Source of the DNA: Clostridiales bacterium
GTDB lineage: Bacteria; Bacillota; Clostridia; TANB77; CAG-508
Length of the DNA: 19,579 nt
NCBI GenBank assembly: GCA_004553715.1
Contig: SFKP01000022.1
Location: 1-19,579 of the forward strand
Direction: 5' to 3'
Of this stretch, positions 14,224-19,579 are shown in pieces. The notes beneath the pieces are model-generated. The model saw nothing but the letters and a program-made list of their open reading frames with translations. It did not search any database and was not told the origin of the DNA. A program made the position numbers and the translations under genes. The first letter of the stretch is position 1. Each line of letters starts with the position of its first letter.

Positions 14224-16011
14224 ATGAAAATTTTTACGGGTATTTCTAATATACAGGGCACTTTAAAAAAACCTAATTTTTATTTTGAAGATGAAGATGC
14301 TAAAACTCTTTTTTGTAATGCTTTTAACATCTTTTATAACAACTATCAAGAAAATGTATTTACTTTAAAAGTTGATGGTTATCTTTATTCTATTGTTTTT
14401 TTAGGCAATATTTATAACTTAAAGTCTCTTATCTCTCACTCTAATTTTGAATGTTCTACTAATTCCAATGAAGAGTTTGTACTTAAAAGCTATATTTATA
14501 ACAATCTTTTTTATTTGAATGATTTTAATGGTTGCTTTTCTTTTGCCATTTGGAATGATAGAAAAAAAGAATTGTTTATTGCTAGAGACCATTTAGGAGT
14601 AAAGCCTTTCTATTATACTGATATTGATGGCACTTTATATTTTTCTTCTTCATTGGATCAACTTCTTTCTTTTAAAGAAATTGATATTTCTATTGATAGC
14701 ACTGGAGTTTTAGAGTTGTTTGGATTGGGCCCTGCTCATACTCCTGGGACTTGTTTGTTTAAAAATATCTATGAATTAAAGCCTGCTCATTATGCTATTT
14801 TTAATGATAGTGGCCTACATGTTCGTAGGTTTTGGGGCCTTGAAAGTAAAAAACATATAGATGATTTTGAAACCACTTGTAATACTATTTCTTATTTGTT
14901 AGAAAGTTCAATTTATAATGAGCTACCTAGGGATAACAACTTTTGCACTATGCTTTCTGGTGGTTTAGACTCTAGCATTATAACTGCGTATGCAAGCAAG
15001 TTTTGTGAAGGATGTAGCTTAGATATTGTAAAAACAATTTCAGTAGACTATGTAGATAATGATAAAAATTTTGTTAAAAGTGACTTTCAGCCAAATTCTG
15101 ATAAATATTATATTAATTTAATGCAAGAAAAATTTAAAACAAACCATCAAACTATTTTTATTGATACTCCTGAACTTGCAAATAGTTTAGAAGAAGCTAT
15201 GATAGCTAGAGCTCTTCCTGGCATGGCAGATATCGATTCTTCCCTACTTCTTTTTTGCAAAGAAATTAAAAAGCATTGTGATGTTGCCATTTCCGGCGAA
15301 TGCTCAGATGAAGTTTTTGCAGGATATCCATGGTTTTTTAGAGAAGATTGCTTAAATAGTGATACTTTTCCTTGGTCTCTTGCGCTAAATGAAAGGCAAA
15401 ATATATTAAATAAATCTATATCAGAAAAAATAAGTATAAAAGATTATGTAGATTTTAGATATAATGAAGATTTAGAAAGTATATCTTTTGATAAAAATGA
15501 TTCTATCGATACTGTTATTAGGAAAAAAATTAATTATATTACTTATAATTGGTTTATGCAAACATTATTAGACAGAGCTGAAAGAATGGCTAACTATACT
15601 GATTTAGAAGTTAGAGTTCCTTTTTGTGATTATAAATTAGTAGAATATTTGTGGAATATTCCTTGGGAAACTAAGGCCTATGAAGGTAGAGAAAAAGGAC
15701 TTTTACGATATATTGTTAAAGATTTATTACCAGAAGAAATAGTATTTAGAAAGAAAAGTCCATACCCTAAAACTCACAATCCAACATATTTGAATTGTGT
15801 AAAAAAGATTCTTTTAGAAATATTAGAAAATCCTAATTCACCTATATTAAATTTTATTGATAAAGATGTAGCGTTAGAAATAGTAAATACTGATGGGAAG
15901 TCATTTACAAGACCTTGGTTTGGTCAATTGATGACAGGGCCACAACTTATGGCATACCTTATACAAGTAAATATGTGGCTAAAAAAATATTCTCCAAAAT
16001 TTAGAATTTAA
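14224..16011 (+). CDS. asparagine-synthetase-like amidotransferase lacking the glutaminase cysteine
   Basis: A 595-aa AsnB-family protein. The C-terminal synthetase domain is complete: SGGLDSS PPi loop (245-251), SGECSDEVFAGY (357-368), RAERMANYTDLEVRVPFCDY and RKKSPYPKTHNP. The N-terminal glutaminase-like domain keeps shape elements (LGNIYN, about 60-65; ARDHLGVKPFYY, about 120-131), but residue 2 is Lys instead of the catalytic Cys of MCGI, and the RGPD motif is absent. The start is secure: AGGAGGT five bases before the ATG, and no alternative Met-Cys. It should activate Asp, or another carboxylate, with ATP and probably use free ammonia or another amine. Single-gene unit with its own promoter and a shared terminator. 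Asn synthesis is the default; a modified substrate is possible. Confidence 0.85.
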   Translation: MKIFTGISNIQGTLKKPNFYFEDEDAKTLFCNAFNIFYNNYQENVFTLKVDGYLYSIVFLGNIYNLKSLISHSNFECSTNSNEEFVLKSYIYNNLFYLNDFNGCFSFAIWNDRKKELFIARDHLGVKPFYYTDIDGTLYFSSSLDQLLSFKEIDISIDSTGVLELFGLGPAHTPGTCLFKNIYELKPAHYAIFNDSGLHVRRFWGLESKKHIDDFETTCNTISYLLESSIYNELPRDNNFCTMLSGGLDSSIITAYASKFCEGCSLDIVKTISVDYVDNDKNFVKSDFQPNSDKYYINLMQEKFKTNHQTIFIDTPELANSLEEAMIARALPGMADIDSSLLLFCKEIKKHCDVAISGECSDEVFAGYPWFFREDCLNSDTFPWSLALNERQNILNKSISEKISIKDYVDFRYNEDLESISFDKNDSIDTVIRKKINYITYNWFMQTLLDRAERMANYTDLEVRVPFCDYKLVEYLWNIPWETKAYEGREKGLLRYIVKDLLPEEIVFRKKSPYPKTHNPTYLNCVKKILLEILENPNSPILNFIDKDVALEIVNTDGKSFTRPWFGQLMTGPQLMAYLIQVNMWLKKYSPKFRI

Positions 16012-16052
16012 AAAATTGCAAGTAGTTTTTACTACTTGCAATTTTTTAAATT
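16005..16052. terminator. perfect bidirectional terminator
   Basis: Two 22-base arms (16005-16026 and 16031-16052) pair perfectly around a TTTT loop, with A and T runs on both sides of the GCAAGTAGT core. It overlaps the stop codons of both convergent genes, the asparagine-synthetase-like gene and the CDF transporter. Confidence 0.93.
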
Positions 16053-16903
16053 GGATTTACATGAATTACTGTTAAATATATTTCCTCTAATTTATCTATT
16101 TCTTTTTCTATTTTATTTGCAATTTCATGGCTTTCGAATGTAGATAAATTCCCATCTACATATATTGTAAATGAAATCTGATATCTATACCCTACAGGTG
16201 TTGAATTAAAATGTTCTATTTTCTTCACTGCTTCGAATGTATTTACAATATCTATTACTTTTTGTTTATAACTATCATCAATAGAAGTATCCATTAAAAC
16301 ATTATAGCTTTCTATAAAAATCTTTATTCCTGCTACTGCTATCCATGCAGAGATTCCTATACCTACTATCCCATCTACCCAATTCATTCCCTTTAAGCTT
16401 GCAAATGCTGCAATAAGGTTTAGTGTTGTTAGTATGCAATCATTCTTATGGTCTTGTGCATTAGCTTCTATAAGTAAATTTTTATGTTGTTTTGCTATTT
16501 TATGTGCATAAACATACATCAATACTTTCGTTAGAATTGTAGTTAAGCACACTACTACTAACCACCACGAAAATATATAAGTGCTTCCAAATATTAATGA
16601 TTGGGTAGAATTTATTAATAATTTTATTGACACAACTATTATTGATATACTTATAAACATAGAAAATAAGTATTCTGCTTTTCCATGTCCTAGATTATGA
16701 TCATCGTCTTTGGGTTTTTCAGCAATTTTGTTGCCAATAAAAGTCATAGTAGATGAAAATATATCTCCTGCACTATTTACCGCATCTGCCATCATTGCTT
16801 GGCTATTTGTTATAGCTCCTACTATAGATTTTATTATTAATAGAAAGATGTTTCCAGCTAAACCCACTATGCTAACTTTTTTTGTTTTTTCGAATCTTTC
16901 CAC
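16046..16903 (-). CDS. CDF-family divalent cation exporter
   Basis: A cation diffusion facilitator of about 285 aa that exports divalent metal against protons. About six membrane helices are followed by a cytoplasmic C-terminal domain (about 205-285) typical for metal sensing and dimerisation. Metal-site residues: ADAVNSAGD in helix 2 (D40, N43, D47) and DHKND in helix 5 (D151, H152, D155). The Asn in helix 2 instead of His, together with DHKND, resembles manganese or iron-type CDFs more than zinc-type; the metal is an inference. The GTG at 16903 has GAGGTGA at a good distance; a GTG at 16912 is also open but overlaps that site. Stand-alone gene, convergent with the amidotransferase. Confidence 0.88.
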   Translation of the reverse strand: MERFEKTKKVSIVGLAGNIFLLIIKSIVGAITNSQAMMADAVNSAGDIFSSTMTFIGNKIAEKPKDDDHNLGHGKAEYLFSMFISISIIVVSIKLLINSTQSLIFGSTYIFSWWLVVVCLTTILTKVLMYVYAHKIAKQHKNLLIEANAQDHKNDCILTTLNLIAAFASLKGMNWVDGIVGIGISAWIAVAGIKIFIESYNVLMDTSIDDSYKQKVIDIVNTFEAVKKIEHFNSTPVGYRYQISFTIYVDGNLSTFESHEIANKIEKEIDKLEEIYLTVIHVNPI

Positions 16904-16933
16904 AGTTCTCACCTCTATTTCTATTATATGTAT

Positions 16934-16962
16934 ATGATATTACTTATTTTATTGAAAATCAA
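16934..16962 (-). promoter_or_regulatory. candidate promoter of the CDF gene
   Basis: On the minus strand TTGATT (plus 16957-16962), a 17-base spacer and TATCAT (plus 16934-16939). The next 75 bases towards the PBP gene hold a small GC-rich hairpin CATC-TTGCGG-GATG (16994-17007) that I cannot assign. Confidence 0.4.
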
Positions 16963-17039
16963 CTATTAAATAGTATTTTCTTTAAATGCTCTCCATCTTG
17001 CGGGATGTAGGACTATTAATTATTTTTTATTATATTTTG

Positions 17040-17068
17040 TTGATTTTTAAAACCTAATAATATAAAAT
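17040..17068 (+). promoter_or_regulatory. candidate promoter of the PBP gene
   Basis: TTGATT (17040-17045), a 17-base spacer and TAAAAT (17063-17068). The -10 box forms the end of the left arm of an inverted repeat (17053-17092), which therefore may be an operator. Confidence 0.55.
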
Positions 17069-17092
17069 AATAGTAAATTTTATATTATTAGG
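17053..17092 (+). repeat. perfect inverted repeat covering promoter and ribosome binding site
   Basis: Arms of 16 bases (17053-17068 and 17077-17092; CCTAATAATATAAAAT and its reverse complement) around an 8-base loop. The right arm includes the AGG of the Shine-Dalgarno sequence, the left arm the -10 box. As DNA it could be an operator; if a longer transcript covers it, the hairpin would hide the ribosome binding site. Confidence 0.7.
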
Positions 17093-17100
17093 TGATATTT

Positions 17101-19327
17101 TTGGGTAAAAAAACTGTAATAAAAATAGAAAAAAGAAATAGAAAAAGATTAATTATTTCAGCAATAATAAGTAGTTGCATACTTTTTGCTTTAATTGTCC
17201 GTATTGGATATTTACAATTTGTTAAAGGTAGTTGGTTAAAATCTCAAGCAAGTTCAAATCAGACTTCAAGCAAAACCATATATGCTGAAAGAGGTACAAT
17301 CTTTGATACAAATGGCGCAGTTTTAGCAATTAGTGCTGTTTTTGATTCGGTTTCTATAAATCCTTCTCTAATCCAATATATTAATAAGACAGAAGTTAAT
17401 AAAGAGTTTCTTGCACATTCTTTTTCTAGTATATTAGATCTTGACTATGATGAAACTTTAGCAAAAATAAATGAAAATACAACGTATGTAACTCTTGCTT
17501 CTAAAGTAGAAACAGATAAAATAACTGCTTTAAAAAATTGGATGTCAGAAAACAAAATATATGCCGGCATAAAAATTGAATCTAAAACTCAAAGGAATTA
17601 TCCTTACAATAATATTGCCTCAAATCTTATAGGCTTTACTGGTACTGATAATACAGGGCTTTGGGGATTAGAAAATTCTCTAAATTCTACTCTAGCAGGC
17701 ACTAATGGGAAGCTTGTTACTTTAGTCGATTCTGTGAAAGGAGAAATCCCTAATCAAGAAAGAACATATATAGAAGCAAAAAACGGAAATAATATATATC
17801 TTACAATTGATATAAAAATTCAATCTATTACTGAAAAATATCTTGCACAAGCTGTTGATGATAATAATGCAGATAGTGGCGTGGCAATTATTATGCAACC
17901 TTCATCTGGAGATATTCTTGCTATGGCAAGTTACCCTAACTATAATTTAAATGACCCTTTTACTCCTACGAATTCTAAATTATTAGATAATTGGGAAAAT
18001 CTTACATCTGAAGAAAAAACCAATAGAAGATATTCAATGTGGAATAATATTGCAGTTCAATCTACTTATGAACCTGGTTCTACATTCAAAATAATAACTG
18101 CTGCAGCTGCTCTTGAAGAAGGACTTATTACCACAGACCATGTTGGAGACTTTGTTTGCAATGGCTATGAAATTATAGATGGAGAGGTTAAAATTCGTTG
18201 TTGGAGAGCAAATCCACATGGTGAACAATCATTAAGAAACGCTTTAGCAAATTCATGTAACCCTGCCTTTATGCAACTAGGTCAAAAAATAGGTGCTAAA
18301 ACTTTATATGAATATTATGAGGCATTTGGCTTATTCAACAAGACTAATTCTGACTTTTATGGTGAACAAAATAGTATTTTCTTTAATTTAAATGATGTTC
18401 ATAATGTCGAGCTTGCAACAATTTCATTTGGTCAGCGTTTTAATATTACACCTATGCAATTAGTTACTGCAGTTTCTTGTATTGCTAATGAAGGAATTTT
18501 AGTAGAACCACATATAGTAAAACGCATTCAAGATCCTGATACTAATTCTACTACTGAAATTGAAAAAAAAGAAATAAGACAAGTAATTTCGAAAAAAACC
18601 TCTGAATCTTTAATTAGTATGTTAGAAAGTGTTGTAACTGATGGTACTGGTAAATATGCTAAAGTAAGTGGTTATACAGTGGGTGGAAAATCTGGAACTT
18701 CAGAGCCATCCGCTAGCTCAAAAGATTCTGGTTATGTTGCATCATTTATTGCAGTAGCCCCTTCTACTAATCCTGAAGTTGTAATTTTAGTTGCATTATT
18801 TAATCCAAAAGCTGGAGCTAATGAAGGTGGTGCAATTTCTGCCCCTGTAGTTTCTCAAATTCTTTCTGAAGTTTTACCACACATGGGAATTGCACCAGAT
18901 AATATAAATACAAGCAATAGCAATGATTTTTACGCAACAACTACATTACCCGATTTAACAAATAAATCATTACAAGATGCAAAAACTTTACTAAAAAATT
19001 TAGGATTTACTGTACATTTAAACGGTGTAGAAGATTTATCGGCACTTGTAACTAGTCAAAATCCAAAGCCTGGAGTTTTGTTATTAAAAAATGCTGATGT
19101 ATATTTATATAGTAATACCTCACGGTGAAAAAACATATGTGAAAGTTCCAAGTTTTAAGGGTATGACAGCAGCAGAAGCAATCAACTCTGCAAAATCAAA
19201 AAATTTAAATCTGCAGTTAGAAGGTTCAGGAATAGTAATTAGCCAAGACACTGCATCCGGTTCAGAGATAGAAGTAGGCAGTCTCATTACATTAACACTA
19301 AAAGAAGAACTAGATGGCGGACATTAA
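17101..19327 (+). CDS. class B penicillin-binding protein with two PASTA domains (needs +1 frameshift)
   Basis: A peptidoglycan transpeptidase of the FtsI/SpoVD/PBP2x group, about 741 aa when frames are joined. A short basic cytoplasmic tail precedes a membrane helix (about 17-38) and the PBP dimer domain (RGTIFDTNG, about 64-72). The transpeptidase domain has STFK (S327, K330), SCN (385-387) and KSGT (530-533). PASTA 1 covers about 613-670 and PASTA 2 about 680-738 (VKVPSFKGMTAAEAI). The start is probably the TTG at 17101 behind TTAGGTGAT; a GTG at 17092 is in frame but inside the ribosome binding site. The first frame ends at TGA 19126, right after TCA CGG; skipping the C gives Ser-Gly-Glu-Lys-Thr and continues into PASTA 2. 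Without the shift a protein with one PASTA domain results. SpoVD or a divisional PBP cannot be told apart here. Confidence 0.86.
19123..19125 (+). other. in-frame CGG codon at the +1 frame change in the PBP gene
   Basis: Codons AAT ACC TCA CGG TGA in the starting frame. Reading TCA-(C)-GGT GAA AAA ACA TAT GTG joins PASTA 1 to PASTA 2. The 0-frame codon after CGG is a stop. The sequence YA-CGG-WGA-AAA is shared with the pglE site. Programmed shift, insertion error or mutation are all possible. Confidence 0.6.
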
Positions 19328-19379
19328 AATACAAAGGGACACGTCCCCCTGTCTGAACGTGTCCCTTTGTATTTTTTTA
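19326..19379 (+). terminator. strong terminator after the PBP gene, built from a REP-like palindrome
   Basis: Two perfect 19-base arms (19326-19344 and 19357-19375; core ACAAAGGGACACGT) with a 12-base loop CCCCCTGTCTGA and a T run. The stem lies at the stop codon. It shares GGACACGT and GTCCCC/GGGGAC words with the element at 13749-13789. Confidence 0.9.
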
Positions 19380-19388
19380 TTTTTTCTA

Positions 19389-19437
19389 TTGACTTTTTTA
19401 GTTTGAATAGTATTATTGTATTATGCAAGTAATACAA
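19389..19437 (+). promoter_or_regulatory. candidate promoter with operator-like inverted repeat
   Basis: TTGACT (19389-19394), a 16-base spacer and TATTAT (19411-19416), followed by TTGTATTA-N6-TAATACAA (19416-19437) over the expected transcription start. The spacing fits a repressor site; the TGTATTA/TAATACA words recall GntR/YtrA-type operators, which is a guess. A T run after the repeat means it could also terminate transcription. The gene it would serve lies beyond the window. Confidence 0.5.
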
Positions 19438-19442
19438 TTTTT

Positions 19443-19579
19443 TTATTAACTATTCACTGCAAGCTGATAAGTCGCACTTATGGAGCGATTACGAAACAGG
19501 TATGCGAAAAATAAACATACTTTGTTTCAAGTTCTCTTATATAATTCGATTTATTGTATTTACTTTAACATAAAATTTG
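19443..19579 (+). other. non-coding end of window with two hairpins
   Basis: No open frame of note. GCT-GATAAGT-CGC-ACTTATG-GAGC (about 19456-19480) folds as a hairpin with a 6-bp perfect ATAAGT/ACTTAT core. GAAACA and GTATG (about 19492-19504) pair with CATAC and TGTTTC (about 19516-19530). The two hairpins after a promoter suggest a 5' leader RNA, but the sequence matches no riboswitch class that I can recall, and the window ends before a gene. Confidence 0.35.

Noticed and set aside
14224..16011. Lasso-peptide cyclase
   Set aside because: No precursor peptide, transglutaminase-like protease or transporter gene nearby; default asparagine-synthetase-like call kept.

Overview
The window is very AT-rich, and its gene families (RemA/DUF370, YicC, omega, guanylate kinase, LCP protein, a clostridial-type PBP with PASTA domains, a dockerin-bearing glucosaminidase) point to a low-GC Firmicute, most likely an anaerobic gut-type clostridium. 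Arginine is mostly AGA, with some CGT, CGC and CGA. I place no species name on it.

Layout. (1) 1-8493, minus strand: a cell-surface block read right to left. It encodes a secreted glucosaminidase with SH3 and dockerin domains, a membrane-anchored protein with cadherin-like domains, an LCP glycopolymer ligase, a PglF-like UDP-sugar 4,6-dehydratase, a PglE-like aminotransferase (UDP-bacillosamine-type pathway), and a MntA/HepT (MNT/HEPN) toxin-antitoxin pair at the 3' end. A near-consensus promoter lies at 8533-8561. (2) 8640-10252, plus strand: a small Cys/His-rich beta-sandwich protein with its own terminator, a stand-alone E2/CAT-like acyltransferase fold protein with an altered active site, and an unexplained GC-rich run of hairpins that looks like a structured RNA. 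(3) 10251-13730, minus strand: a housekeeping operon rsmE - membrane/AT-hook protein - yicC - remA - rpoZ - gmk, with rsmE damaged by a deletion. (4) 13740-14180: repeat-like palindromes, tRNA-Gln(TTG) and tRNA-His(GTG), and back-to-back promoters with overlapping -35 boxes. (5) 14224-16912: an asparagine-synthetase-like protein without the glutaminase cysteine, convergent with a CDF metal exporter. (6) 17040-19579: a class B penicillin-binding protein with two PASTA domains, a strong terminator, and a 3' end that begins a new promoter/operator region.

Most notable observation: two conserved genes, the PglE-like aminotransferase and the PASTA PBP, are interrupted by a +1 frame change, and in both the change falls exactly on an in-frame CGG codon (UUA CGG AGA and UCA CGG UGA). 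Skipping the C and reading GGA/GGU restores the protein in both. By hand count the coding strands of the whole window hold about 40 CGG triplets, of which only these two are in frame. This suggests that CGG is an unread (unassigned) codon in this organism and that it serves as a +1 frameshift site. The hypothesis rests on two sites and needs a genome-wide test; sequencing error or mutation is the competing explanation.
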